Source of the DNA: Leucobacter sp. Psy1
GTDB taxonomy: Bacteria; Actinomycetota; Actinomycetes; Actinomycetales; Microbacteriaceae
Reading direction: 5' to 3'
Assembly: GCF_020096995.1 (NCBI RefSeq)
Contig: NZ_CP083692.1
Span: forward strand, 1,860,001 to 1,924,000
Length of the DNA: 64,000 nt
Below the pieces are notes generated by a model. It ran no database searches. It saw nothing but the letters and a program-made list of their open reading frames with translations, and was not told the origin of the DNA. This document shows, piece after piece, positions 8,728 through 16,890 of this stretch (position 1 is the first letter of the stretch; each line of letters opens with the position of its first letter). A program made the translations under genes and the position numbers.

Positions 8728-10218
8728 CTACTCTCTCCCGACGCTCGGCGTGCTGGATTTCGCTGAGAGCGAGCCCTGCTCCGCCCGCGCCTCGAGGCGG
8801 TACGGCTCTCGGCCACTGCCGCGAACGAACACCAGATAGCAGACGACGAGCAGTGCGATCCAGACGAATCCGACGATCAGGGCAGGGCGGGAGTCGGGCA
8901 CGATGCCGACCATGGCGATGACGAAGACGATGAACCCCAGGGTCAGCCACGACGCCACCGGCCACAGCGGCACCGGAAACAGGCTCGGTTCGTGCTGCTC
9001 GAGCCGCATCTCGCGCTTCATCCGCAGGTGAGCGATGAGGATCACCATCCACACGAGTACCGTCGCGAACGTCGCGAGGGCTCCGAGGAGGAAGAGCACC
9101 TGATCGGGGTACAGCGCGTTGAGCACCACCCCGATCAGGAGACCGATGACCATCGTGACGACGGTCAGGATCGGCACACCGTTCCGTGTGGTCCTCGTGA
9201 ACGCGCGTGGTGCCTGGCCCTGCTCCGCGAGTCCGTGGAGCATCCGTCCGGCACCGTACACGTCGGCGTTCATCGCCGACAGTGCGGCAGTGACCAGCAC
9301 GACGTTGAAGACCGCTGCAGCGGCCTGGAATCCGATCGATTCAAAGATCGACACGAACGGGCTCGTCTCCCCCGTGATCTCGGTCCACGGCTGAATGCAC
9401 ATGATGACGCCGAGCGTGAGGACGTAGAAGAGCAGGATCCTGAGGGGAACCGAGTTGATCGCCTTCGGCATGACCTCAGTCGGATTCTGGGCCTCTCCCG
9501 CTGTGACGCCGATGATCTCGATGCCTCCGAACGCGAACATCACGATCGTGAGCGAGGCGAGTACACCCCAGACGCCGTGGGGCATGAATCCCCCGTGGTC
9601 GACGAGGTTCTGCGGTCCCATGTGCTCGTGGCCTGCGGCCCCGAAGCCGAAGAGGATGATGCCCACGCCCGCGACGATCAAGGCGACGATCGCGCCGATC
9701 TTGATCACGGCGAACCAGAATTCGAGCTCGCCGAAGACCTTCACGCCGATGAGGTTGATCGCCGCGATGAAGCACACCACCGCGAGCACCCACACCCACT
9801 GGGAGACATCGGGGTACCAGAACCGCATGTACACGGCGATCGCCGTCGCGTCGAATACCGCGACGAGGAACATCTCGAACGCGAAGCTCCAGCCGACCAG
9901 AAACCCGGCGAACGGGTGAATGTATCGCGAGGCGTACTGCGCAAACGACCCCGAGACGGGGAAGCGCACGACCATCTCTCCGAGGGCCCGCATCACCATG
10001 AAGACTGCGGCGCCGCCGACGATGTACGCGAGCAGCACGGCGGGCCCGGCGGCCTGGATCGCCCCGGAGGATCCCATGAAGAGCCCCGTACCGATCGCCG
10101 ATCCGAGTGCCATGAATCTGATGTGCCTGGCGGTGAGGCCCCGCTTGAGGCCGGGTTCCTGCTCCGGCGGCCGACCGCCTGTCGCCGCGTCGCTGCGCTC
10201 GCCCGTTGCCGCACTCAT
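8728..10218 (-). CDS. Amino acid permease of the APC superfamily
   Basis: The 496-residue protein has about twelve hydrophobic helices. The amino acid transporter signature near the N terminus includes GLKRGLTARHIRFMALGSAI and then GTGLFMGSSGAIQAAGP, as in the CycA/ProY/AnsP/GabP group. It would import an amino acid by proton symport. The substrate cannot be read from the sequence. The GABA genes lie about 30 kb away, so a link to them is speculative. The start at 10218 begins a typical short hydrophilic N terminus; AGAGGAA lies upstream. The upstream gene ends only 7 nt before this start. Confidence 0.9.
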   Translation of the reverse strand: MSAATGERSDAATGGRPPEQEPGLKRGLTARHIRFMALGSAIGTGLFMGSSGAIQAAGPAVLLAYIVGGAAVFMVMRALGEMVVRFPVSGSFAQYASRYIHPFAGFLVGWSFAFEMFLVAVFDATAIAVYMRFWYPDVSQWVWVLAVVCFIAAINLIGVKVFGELEFWFAVIKIGAIVALIVAGVGIILFGFGAAGHEHMGPQNLVDHGGFMPHGVWGVLASLTIVMFAFGGIEIIGVTAGEAQNPTEVMPKAINSVPLRILLFYVLTLGVIMCIQPWTEITGETSPFVSIFESIGFQAAAAVFNVVLVTAALSAMNADVYGAGRMLHGLAEQGQAPRAFTRTTRNGVPILTVVTMVIGLLIGVVLNALYPDQVLFLLGALATFATVLVWMVILIAHLRMKREMRLEQHEPSLFPVPLWPVASWLTLGFIVFVIAMVGIVPDSRPALIVGFVWIALLVVCYLVFVRGSGREPYRLEARAEQGSLSAKSSTPSVGRE

Positions 10219-10225
10219 CTTCTGC

Positions 10226-11827
10226 TCATTCCTCTGTCGCGTACATGCCGTCCGCGACGTCGAGGACCTCTGACACGATACTCGGTGCCGCGGATGAAGA
10301 GGGGACCCGTGCGCGCGCGTGCACGAGAGCGGCCGGTCGCGTGTTGCCCGACCCTGAACTAGGTTCGTGCGGCAACCGACTGAGGGGTCGTGATTTCGGG
10401 GGCGGCCACGCATGTCTCAGCCTGATTGGTCTCGGGAGCACTGTCTGCGCCCCAGACGGGTGGTGCAAGACGAAGTCATCACGTTCCTCCCGGGTGATCC
10501 GCCACCCGTTCGCGTGGAGTTCCCGGTGGTGGAACGCGCAGAGCAGTATGCCGCGGTCGATGTCGGTTCGACCATGGTCCGCGACCCACTCGTCGATGTG
10601 GTGCGCTTCGCAGTATGAAGCTGGCCGGTCGCATCCCTTCCAGCGGCACCCGCCGTCGCGGAGGGCGAGCGCGATCCTCTGCCGTGAGGTGTAGAGGCGG
10701 TGTTCACGACCGACGTCCAGGGGATCCCCCTGCGCATCGGTGACCGTGCTGCGGATGCCGGAGGAGCAGATCCGCTGGTGAACCACCCAACCCGGGAGCG
10801 GCGTTCCGTCCTCCTCAAGGTGAGCCTGGACTCCGAGTGCGCCTGACCGTTTGCGCACCTGCACGAGCCGCACACCGGCCTGGCGCACCCCGAACACCGT
10901 CTCGGCGTCGGCGAGCGCTCCGGCCTTGAGGACATCGAGAATGAGGTCGAACGTCAGCTGCTCGTTGGAGCGTGGGTCGTCGGTCAGCTCCTTCGCGCGT
11001 TTCTGAGCCTCTGGGTCGACGAAGCGGGGCCCGCCTCTGCGTGCCCTGAGCGCCGAGTCGATGATGGAGCGAACCCAGGCCGCGGACTCGTCGTCGAACA
11101 CGAATCGCCCATGGGACACCCCTTCGCTATCGCTCCAGATGGTGAATGACCGGTTCTCGTACCGAGCTCGGAATCGGCGTTCGGCACCCTCGGGGTCGAG
11201 GCGGTCTCGCAGGATGCGGGCACTCTTCGCCAGTTCCTCGACTGACACACGTGCGGCTTCCTCGATGAGTTCCTCTGCGGCGAGCGCCCATGCGGAGACC
11301 GCGGCTGCGTGGTCGAGGGTGCCGGACGCACCGGGAGGCTCCCCGAGTCCGCGTCTGATGGCGTCGTGCTGTGCGATGGTCAGGCGGCTGCGACGCAGTG
11401 CGTGTGCGAGTGGCGCATGCCACACGGGCGTATCGACTCTTCGTGTCCCCTCGCCAGGGGATTCGACCCGCTGATTCGCGTCGAACAGGGATTCGCCCAC
11501 GCGCACCTGTTTCGCAGCTTCGGAGCGGGTGCCTCCCGTGAGTTCTTGCACGAGCGAGACACTGTTCCGGTGGCCGCGGGACTGCGCGAGTCCGGTGTGG
11601 CCACGGTCCTGACGCGAGCGGAGAGCGACGGCGCCTGCGGCGACGGATCTGATGTGCTCGACCGATCGGCCGATGGTTGTTGCCGCCTGGAGGAGTTCGA
11701 CGACTGCGTCGTCGGAGAGCTCTCCGACTGCCGACGCGATCGGGTCTTCGGTAGCGCCGTCGGTCACCCCGTCGAGCAGTTGGCGCATGTGCGCTACCTG
11801 CTCTGAGATGCCCGAGAGTGTGTCCAT
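10226..11827 (-). CDS. DUF222 / HNH endonuclease domain protein
   Basis: The 533-residue protein has an N-terminal DUF222 region and a C-terminal HNH nuclease motif. The motif includes CRWKGCDRP, a CEAHHI core, and CAFHHRELHANGW. Such proteins (13E12-like) are often multicopy in Microbacteriaceae and mycobacteria, and their role is unknown. The HNH residues look intact, so a DNA nuclease activity is plausible. I chose the ATG at 11827 (MDTLSGISEQV), since the residues of longer readings look like out-of-gene translation. The gene ends 7 nt before the permease start, but a functional link is not evident. Confidence 0.87.
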   Translation of the reverse strand: MDTLSGISEQVAHMRQLLDGVTDGATEDPIASAVGELSDDAVVELLQAATTIGRSVEHIRSVAAGAVALRSRQDRGHTGLAQSRGHRNSVSLVQELTGGTRSEAAKQVRVGESLFDANQRVESPGEGTRRVDTPVWHAPLAHALRRSRLTIAQHDAIRRGLGEPPGASGTLDHAAAVSAWALAAEELIEEAARVSVEELAKSARILRDRLDPEGAERRFRARYENRSFTIWSDSEGVSHGRFVFDDESAAWVRSIIDSALRARRGGPRFVDPEAQKRAKELTDDPRSNEQLTFDLILDVLKAGALADAETVFGVRQAGVRLVQVRKRSGALGVQAHLEEDGTPLPGWVVHQRICSSGIRSTVTDAQGDPLDVGREHRLYTSRQRIALALRDGGCRWKGCDRPASYCEAHHIDEWVADHGRTDIDRGILLCAFHHRELHANGWRITREERDDFVLHHPSGAQTVLPRPIRLRHAWPPPKSRPLSRLPHEPSSGSGNTRPAALVHARARVPSSSAAPSIVSEVLDVADGMYATEE

Positions 11828-11979
11828 GTATCCAGTCTGTCGATCCTGACCGGCCGCGGCGCGGCGTGCGGGCATGAGGTGGATAACACGCCGGCGCTAC
11901 TGGGAATGTGACGCCTGGGGACGACTTCGGCACCGTGCAGCTCGCCCTCGACCCTCACCCTCGCCCCTCGCCACTCGCC

Positions 11980-12603
11980 CTACCCCTTCGCACGCACCGG
12001 CTGTCGCAGCACGGTACGGAGCTTCTCGGGCGGCACGCGCCGAGCGTCGCTGAGATAGATCTCGTGGTGCTTTCCTCTGAGTTCGAGGCCGAGTCCAGGG
12101 ATGAATTCGCGATGCATGCGTTCGAGCACGGGACCCTCTGCATCGAACGACCCCAGGTGCAGCGTCTGAACGCTGAGCCCTTCGGCGTAGGGTTCCAGTC
12201 GCACATCTGGGAGTCGTTCGGGGTTACTCTTCGTCTCGACTGCGGCGATGGCTTCAGCGACGACGTCGGCGGCGATCCACTCGGGAACCATGATCATCGT
12301 CGTCCAGTCCCACCGCGACTTGTCACGGGCGCCCGTGAATGCCTCCATATCGTCCGCCCACCAGAGCCCTTCGAGCGGCGGCACGACGTAGTCGCGGCCG
12401 AGCTCGCGCTTGCTCGCGAACTTGATGGCTTAGGCCACCGGATACAGCGCTTCGAGCGCGGCGGAGTAGGACGGGTCGGTGTTCGGGTCGCCGTGTCCAT
12501 CGATCATGAGGTACTGCATACGCGGCACTTCGACCAACCGATACTCACCGACCTTCGCCCGGTAGAGGTCGAGTGACTTCTTGAAATCGATCTTGCCGGT
12601 CAT
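11980..12603 (-). pseudogene. GyrI-like small-molecule-binding protein, interrupted by an in-frame TAA
   Basis: Reading from the ATG at 12603 gives a 57-residue start (MTGKIDFKKSLDLYRAKVGE and onward, ending EALYPVA). Codon 58 is TAA (12430-12432). The same frame continues AIKFASKRELGRDYVVPPLE and GLWWADDMEAFTG to a normal stop at 11980, with no frameshift. The full reading matches the roughly 205-residue GyrI-like domain family. At codon 58 I would expect tyrosine (TAC/TAT), so one base change explains the stop. Either the gene is dead, a shorter product starts downstream, or the stop is a sequencing error. The neighbouring 11941-11980 stretch is a CT-rich simple sequence. Confidence 0.85.
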
Positions 12604-12642
12604 CGGTGCGGTCCCCCAGTCCGATACGAGATCACCGCGGGC

Positions 12643-13020
12643 TCACGAGTCCGCGAATACACCCAGACGGTTGCCGCTCGGATCGGTGAACTCGAATCGC
12701 CGGCCTCCCGGAAAGTCGTAGGGACCCGCGACGATGGTGCCGCCTGCAGCGGTGACCGCGTCGACCGATGCATCCAGGTCGGTGGAGAACAGGAGGACCA
12801 GTGGGCCGTCCGCGTTCGGAGCCGCGAACGTGCTCAGCCCGCCGATCTCTCCCCCATCGGAATCGCCGGGATCATCGGACGGCGACTTGATCCCGGCGTA
12901 CTCCGGCCCGTAGTCGTTGAACTGCCAGCCGAAGGCCGACTCGTAGAACGCCCGGGCGGCGGCGAGGTCGGTCACACCGAACTCGATGTAGCTGATGGAG
13001 TGGTGCGTGGGATGGGACAT
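12643..13020 (-). CDS. VOC family (glyoxalase/dioxygenase-like) protein
   Basis: The 125-residue protein has the paired beta-alpha-beta-beta-beta modules of the vicinal oxygen chelate fold. It starts SISYIEFGVTDLAAARAFYE and ends with FEFTDPSGNRLGVF. Possible metal ligands include the early glutamate (YIEF) and the late FEFTDPSGN. The substrate is unknown; related proteins serve in resistance, small-molecule metabolism or as putative lactoylglutathione lyases. The ATG at 13020 is set by GGAGG five bases upstream. An in-frame ATG 4 codons upstream (13032) lacks such a site. It lies just downstream of the tetR gene on the same strand. Confidence 0.88.
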   Translation of the reverse strand: MSHPTHHSISYIEFGVTDLAAARAFYESAFGWQFNDYGPEYAGIKSPSDDPGDSDGGEIGGLSTFAAPNADGPLVLLFSTDLDASVDAVTAAGGTIVAGPYDFPGGRRFEFTDPSGNRLGVFADS

Positions 13021-13044
13021 GGAGACCTCCAAGGGTTTTCTGCA

Positions 13045-13596
13045 TCATAGACGCGGGTGGTGCGACCCGATACCCGCGAGGATGGCCGACACACCAAACT
13101 CCCACGCCTGATCCACATCACCGCCGAGGTTGAACCCGTGATTGAGCTCCATACTCACGAACCCCACCCCCCACGCGGTGAATGTGCGCGCCGCCTCGAG
13201 CGCCTGCGCCTCCCCTGCGATCGATCCGGTCCAACGGAGCACCGGCTCACTTGCGGCTGCACCGAACTCGTGTCGCGCCAAGGGCACTCCGGGGCCCGGG
13301 GTCGCGACCAGTTGGAAGGCTGCCGGACACTCGTGGCCGAAGGCACGGAAACGTCCGGCGAGATCCTCGAGACTCGTCGCAGCCCGCAACCGTTCCGTGA
13401 GTTCCGTAAGGGTCGCCTCGGCGACCAGCCGGATGAGTCCGTCTCGGCCCTCAACGCGTTTGTACAGCGATGGGGAGCGCACGCCGACCTGCTCCGCCAC
13501 AGCTTGCATCGTGAGACCGGTCAGGCCCCGCATTTCAAGAATGTCGCGGGCGACCCGCACGATCTCGGCGAGGGATGTCTTCTCGGGTGTGGGCAT
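13045..13596 (-). CDS. TetR family transcriptional regulator
   Basis: The 183-residue protein has an N-terminal HTH (LTMQAVAEQVGVRSPSLYKR) and a C-terminal domain like the TetR/WHG group. It most likely represses itself and the divergent metallo-hydrolase gene at 13651. Between them lies a 21-bp palindrome ATAGCTA-N7-TAGCTAT that overlaps both promoters. The start at 13596 is fixed by a perfect TATAAT at 13604-13609 with a 7-nt gap, which implies a leaderless mRNA. Longer readings begin upstream of that promoter and can be dismissed. The downstream VOC gene may be co-transcribed. Confidence 0.92.
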   Translation of the reverse strand: MPTPEKTSLAEIVRVARDILEMRGLTGLTMQAVAEQVGVRSPSLYKRVEGRDGLIRLVAEATLTELTERLRAATSLEDLAGRFRAFGHECPAAFQLVATPGPGVPLARHEFGAAASEPVLRWTGSIAGEAQALEAARTFTAWGVGFVSMELNHGFNLGGDVDQAWEFGVSAILAGIGSHHPRL

Positions 13597-13603
13597 ACCG
13601 AGC

Positions 13604-13653
13604 ATTATAGCTATTGACACTAGCTATCATGGCTAACTACAGTAGCTATCATG
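13604..13653. promoter_or_regulatory. Divergent tetR/MBL promoter with TetR operator
   Basis: The 21-bp inverted repeat ATAGCTA-TTGACAC-TAGCTAT occupies 13607-13627. A third TAGCTAT lies at 13643-13649, and TAGCTATCATG occurs as a direct repeat at 13621 and 13643. The plus-strand promoter reads TTGACA (13614-13619), an 18-bp spacer, then TACAGT (13638-13643), 7 nt before the ATG of the hydrolase. The minus-strand -10 is TATAAT (13604-13609), 7 nt before the tetR ATG. The palindrome covers the -35 of one promoter and touches the -10 of the other, as expected for a TetR operator. Confidence 0.85.
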
Positions 13654-14373
13654 CAGCTCGCTCCCGGTCTCCACCGCATCGGTAACGACATCGTCGCCGT
13701 CTATCTCATCGTCACCGAGGAGGGGGTCACCGTCATCGACGCGGGCCTCCCGGGGCACTGGAGGGAACTGCTCGACGAGCTCGCCGAACTCGGCCGCGAC
13801 GTCGAAGACATCCGCGGCCTGATCCTGACCCACGGCGATTCCGACCACGTGGGGTTCGCCGAGCGCCTCCGGCGGGAGCACGGAGTTCCCGTCTACATCC
13901 ACTCGGGGGACGCAGCACGCGCGAAGGGCGACAGCAAGCCGAAGACATCTCGACCGTCAATGCGGATCGGACCATTGCTCGGGTACCTGGCATATGCGAT
14001 CCGCCGCGGCGGGTTCCGGACCACCTGGCTCACGGAGGTCACCGAGATTCGCGGCGGGGAGACGCTCGACCTCCCGGGCGCACCCGAGATCATCGCCCTT
14101 CCCGGCCATTCCCCAGGGAGCATCGCCGTCTTCTCTCCGTCCGTCGACGCCGTATTCGTGGGCGACGGCCTGACCACTCGTCACGTCCTCACGGGACGTC
14201 GGGGACCACAGCCCGCTCCCTTCACAGATGATCCCGAGCAGGCTCTCGACTCGCTCGAGCGCCTCCGGGGCGCCGCAGCGAAGTGGGTGCTCCCCGGTCA
14301 CGGTCACCCGTGGAGTTCGGGTGTCGATGCCGCCATCGCCGCAGTCGAGGCCGAGTCTCGTACCGCTCGATAG
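13651..14373 (+). CDS. MBL fold metallo-hydrolase
   Basis: The 240-residue protein has the metallo-beta-lactamase fold: IVTEEGVTVIDAGLPGHW, the metal motif LTHGDSDHVG, LPGHSPGSIAVFSP and VLPGHGHPW. The usual HxHxDH motif here reads HGDSDH, with Asp in place of the second His. This variant occurs in some MBL subgroups and may change the metal content. The substrate is unknown; glyoxalase II-like or lactonase-like roles are possible. It starts at the first possible base after a TTGACA/TACAGT promoter, is divergent from tetR and is probably derepressed by the TetR ligand. Confidence 0.9.
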   Translation: MQLAPGLHRIGNDIVAVYLIVTEEGVTVIDAGLPGHWRELLDELAELGRDVEDIRGLILTHGDSDHVGFAERLRREHGVPVYIHSGDAARAKGDSKPKTSRPSMRIGPLLGYLAYAIRRGGFRTTWLTEVTEIRGGETLDLPGAPEIIALPGHSPGSIAVFSPSVDAVFVGDGLTTRHVLTGRRGPQPAPFTDDPEQALDSLERLRGAAAKWVLPGHGHPWSSGVDAAIAAVEAESRTAR

Positions 14374-14417
14374 TCCTGCGCCCCCCTCAGCTCCGCTGCA
14401 CGCAGTACAGTGCTGGC

Positions 14418-15641
14418 ATGGAATCTCGCGATGGCGGAATGGACCGGGCTGACAGCGCATTCGCGTGGGTGCCTGGCCCCGAGTGCGGATCCTGGGTCGC
14501 GGAGCGTCTCGACGCGGCGGTCGGGCCAGCAACGGAAGACGAGACGCCCGTTGACGGCCCCGCACTCGGGTGGATGGTTCCGCGCGGATACGACGCCATC
14601 GTCCGCGTTCTCCACCCGTTCTTCCGACAGTGGCCGGAGGGTACGACTTGGGCCGAGTACGAGCGACTGAATTCGGAAGCCGAGGCCGACGAGGACTGGG
14701 AACGGCTGCCGGAGATCGCGGAAGAACCCGTGACGTGGGCGGAGGCGGTCGATGCACTTCGCCCACGGGAAGAACGACAGCGCGCGGGAGCCAAAAGCGC
14801 ACACCCCGCACCGGATTCTCTGAGCCGGAAGCTCGTCGGCCTATCCGATGACGAGTTCGATCTCGATGACGTGGCCGAGGACGGATACCGCTACGAATTG
14901 CCCCGAGACGGGTCCCTCGATACGGCGACCTTGGCGCGTGTGGCTCGGGTCCTCGAGCAGCACACCGGCACTCCGGACTCCGGCATCGCCGCCGTTTGGG
15001 AGGGTTTCGGCGGCCTGGTCAGCGGGGAGGGTGTCGCGTTCGTCACCGCATTCAACGACGGGAGCTCTTCGCCGCCGCCACCGCTCGAACGCGTGCGTCG
15101 ATGGTGGCTCCAGCGCGCGCACGACTTCCGTGAGCGGCGCACGCGCTTCGGCACGCTCGCGGCCCTGCAGTCGCTGGGATACCGCGCACTGCGACTCCCA
15201 CAATGGATCGCACGGCTCCGAGGTCGGCACCACGAAGCGGGCGACTATGAAGCGGGCGACCACGATGACGTGGTGTTCGGGCCGGCACCGGGTTGGGAGA
15301 GCGCCCGCGCGCTGCCGCTCGGCAGTGGCGTGCTCTCACGGCGGGCCGCGACGGGACCGCGCCTCGAACTCCCGGATCGCGATTATGTCTGCTTCGTGGC
15401 GGGGATCACGGCATTCACGTCGGATGCCTGGATCGCCGCCGCCCCGTGGATTGCACGCGATGAGGCGGCGGATCATCCACAGACGCCCACACTCGTGTGG
15501 CCGAAGGACCGAGACTGGTACCTCGTATCCGACATCGATCTCGATTCGACGCTCATCGCCTGCTCACGGTCGTGCGCAGATGCGTTGCTCACCGCACCGG
15601 GAATCGAGGCGCACGAGATCGATCGCGATACTCGGCTCTGA
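14418..15641 (+). CDS. Hypothetical protein, unrecognised family
   Basis: I do not recognise this 407-residue protein. It is acidic and soluble, with no signal peptide or membrane segment. Features include LGWMVPRGYDAIVRVLHPFF (residues about 52-71), a conserved-looking WPEGTTWAEYE, a middle region rich in Trp/Arg, and a C-terminal part with VWPKDRDWYLVSDIDLDSTL. The C-terminal half resembles regions seen in other uncharacterised actinobacterial proteins. Two 15-bp tandem units (15231-15260) give EAGDYEAGDH. TACAGT lies 6 nt before the ATG at 14418, so the mRNA is probably leaderless. It converges with the AAA ATPase gene, 20 bp apart. Confidence 0.8.
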   Translation: MESRDGGMDRADSAFAWVPGPECGSWVAERLDAAVGPATEDETPVDGPALGWMVPRGYDAIVRVLHPFFRQWPEGTTWAEYERLNSEAEADEDWERLPEIAEEPVTWAEAVDALRPREERQRAGAKSAHPAPDSLSRKLVGLSDDEFDLDDVAEDGYRYELPRDGSLDTATLARVARVLEQHTGTPDSGIAAVWEGFGGLVSGEGVAFVTAFNDGSSSPPPPLERVRRWWLQRAHDFRERRTRFGTLAALQSLGYRALRLPQWIARLRGRHHEAGDYEAGDHDDVVFGPAPGWESARALPLGSGVLSRRAATGPRLELPDRDYVCFVAGITAFTSDAWIAAAPWIARDEAADHPQTPTLVWPKDRDWYLVSDIDLDSTLIACSRSCADALLTAPGIEAHEIDRDTRL

Positions 15642-15661
15642 GTCGAGGCGCATGCCGAGTC

Positions 15662-16789
15662 CTACCGCTTCGGCCACACCCAGGCAGGTCCTTCGAATCT
15701 GAGCTGCCCGGCCACCGTGGTCGCTCCCCCGACCTTCTCGAGTTCGATGGGGTGCGCGGCTGCGGCGAGCGCCTCCACGAGGGGTGCGGCGTGGGTGACG
15801 ACGACGACTTGGGTGTGGGCTGAGGCGTGGATGATCAGGTTCGCGAGTCCTGGGAGGAGGCTGGGGTGCAGACTCCCCTCTGGCTCGTTGAGGACGAGGA
15901 GTTCCGGTGGTCGGGGGCTCAGCAGCGCTGTGGCGAGGAGGAGGAAGCGGAGCGTGCCGTCGGAGAGTTCTGCGGCGCTCATCCGTCGTTCCAGTCCGGG
16001 CTGGTCGAGGGCGACGCGGCCCGTGCCGGTGGCGTCGCCGTCGATGACGACCTGGGCACCGTCGAAGGCTTCTGCGATCACCCGCTGCAGGAGGTCGCCG
16101 TCTCCGACGCCGAGCACGGTCGCGATCGCGCCGGTGAGGTTTGACCCTTCGGCGTCGAGGACCGGAGTGAAGCCGATCGGTGCCGGCCTGCGGGCCAGTG
16201 CGTCGGCATCGGTGCGCAGGTGATCGTAGAACCTCCACCGTCGCGCTGCCTCACGGAGGGCGAAGAGTTCGGGCGTCTCGGTCGGTGAGGCGAGGGTGGC
16301 GAGCATGGACTCGCTTTCGCGCACCCGCCAGTCGCTTCGGGCCATCGCCCCGGTGGCATCTCGATGTCGTACCGCGAGTGAGCGTCGCTCGGCGAGCATG
16401 GTCGAGGGCCGGAGGACGGTGCCGTGCCAGACCGTTTCGTTCTTCACCTCGGGGTCGCGCACGGGAGCTCCACCGGGAACGGTGAAGGCAGGGATCTGCG
16501 GGAGACCGAGGTCGATCGCGTAGGAAAGATCGTCGGTGGCGAACCCGAGACGCAGTGAGACGGGCAGAGCGCGTTTGCGTTCGCCTGCGTAGAGCACGCT
16601 GTGCAAGCCACCCTCGGCCATGAGGGAGCTGAGCGCTCCGTCGCGAACGATCTCGGAGAGGAGTCGCAGGGAGCGGTACACGTTCGATTTACCGGTGCCA
16701 TTCGCTCCGGTGATCACGGTGAGCTGACCGAACTCGAGGGCGACATCCTGGAGTGAACGGTAGTTCTCCACCGCGAGCGCTCGGATCAT
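15662..16789 (-). CDS. AAA family ATPase, RecF/SMC-like (AAA_21 type)
   Basis: The 375-residue protein starts IRALAVENYRSLQDVALEF and has Walker A GANGTGKS near residue 30. A signature-like AELSDGTLRFLLLATAL and Walker B ELLVLNEPEGSLHP follow, with a switch histidine region VVVTHAAPLVEAL. It belongs to the stand-alone predicted ATPases related to RecF/OLD heads. No coiled coil or TOPRIM nuclease domain is present, and no partner gene such as a nuclease is adjacent, so a defence role is not supported. TAGGCT lies 6 nt before the ATG at 16789, which predicts a leaderless transcript. Confidence 0.88.
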   Translation of the reverse strand: MIRALAVENYRSLQDVALEFGQLTVITGANGTGKSNVYRSLRLLSEIVRDGALSSLMAEGGLHSVLYAGERKRALPVSLRLGFATDDLSYAIDLGLPQIPAFTVPGGAPVRDPEVKNETVWHGTVLRPSTMLAERRSLAVRHRDATGAMARSDWRVRESESMLATLASPTETPELFALREAARRWRFYDHLRTDADALARRPAPIGFTPVLDAEGSNLTGAIATVLGVGDGDLLQRVIAEAFDGAQVVIDGDATGTGRVALDQPGLERRMSAAELSDGTLRFLLLATALLSPRPPELLVLNEPEGSLHPSLLPGLANLIIHASAHTQVVVVTHAAPLVEALAAAAHPIELEKVGGATTVAGQLRFEGPAWVWPKR

Positions 16790-16890
16790 ATGGGCAGCCT
16801 ATCTCGCGCCCCCGACACCCAGGTATGTCGCTCACCGATCAGCGCGGAACGGCACGGGCGTAGCTCGCTCTGGGGGCGTATCGTGATCCC

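Noticed and set aside
15231-15260. CRISPR-like or larger repeat array
   Set aside because: The 15-bp duplication is short and in frame. The other repeats (82 bp, 21 bp) are adjacent tandem units without spacers; no CRISPR array or cas gene is present in the window.
15662-16789. AAA ATPase as part of an anti-phage system
   Set aside because: It is RecF/OLD-like, but no nuclease, reverse transcriptase, helicase or toxin partner is adjacent, so a defence role cannot be supported.
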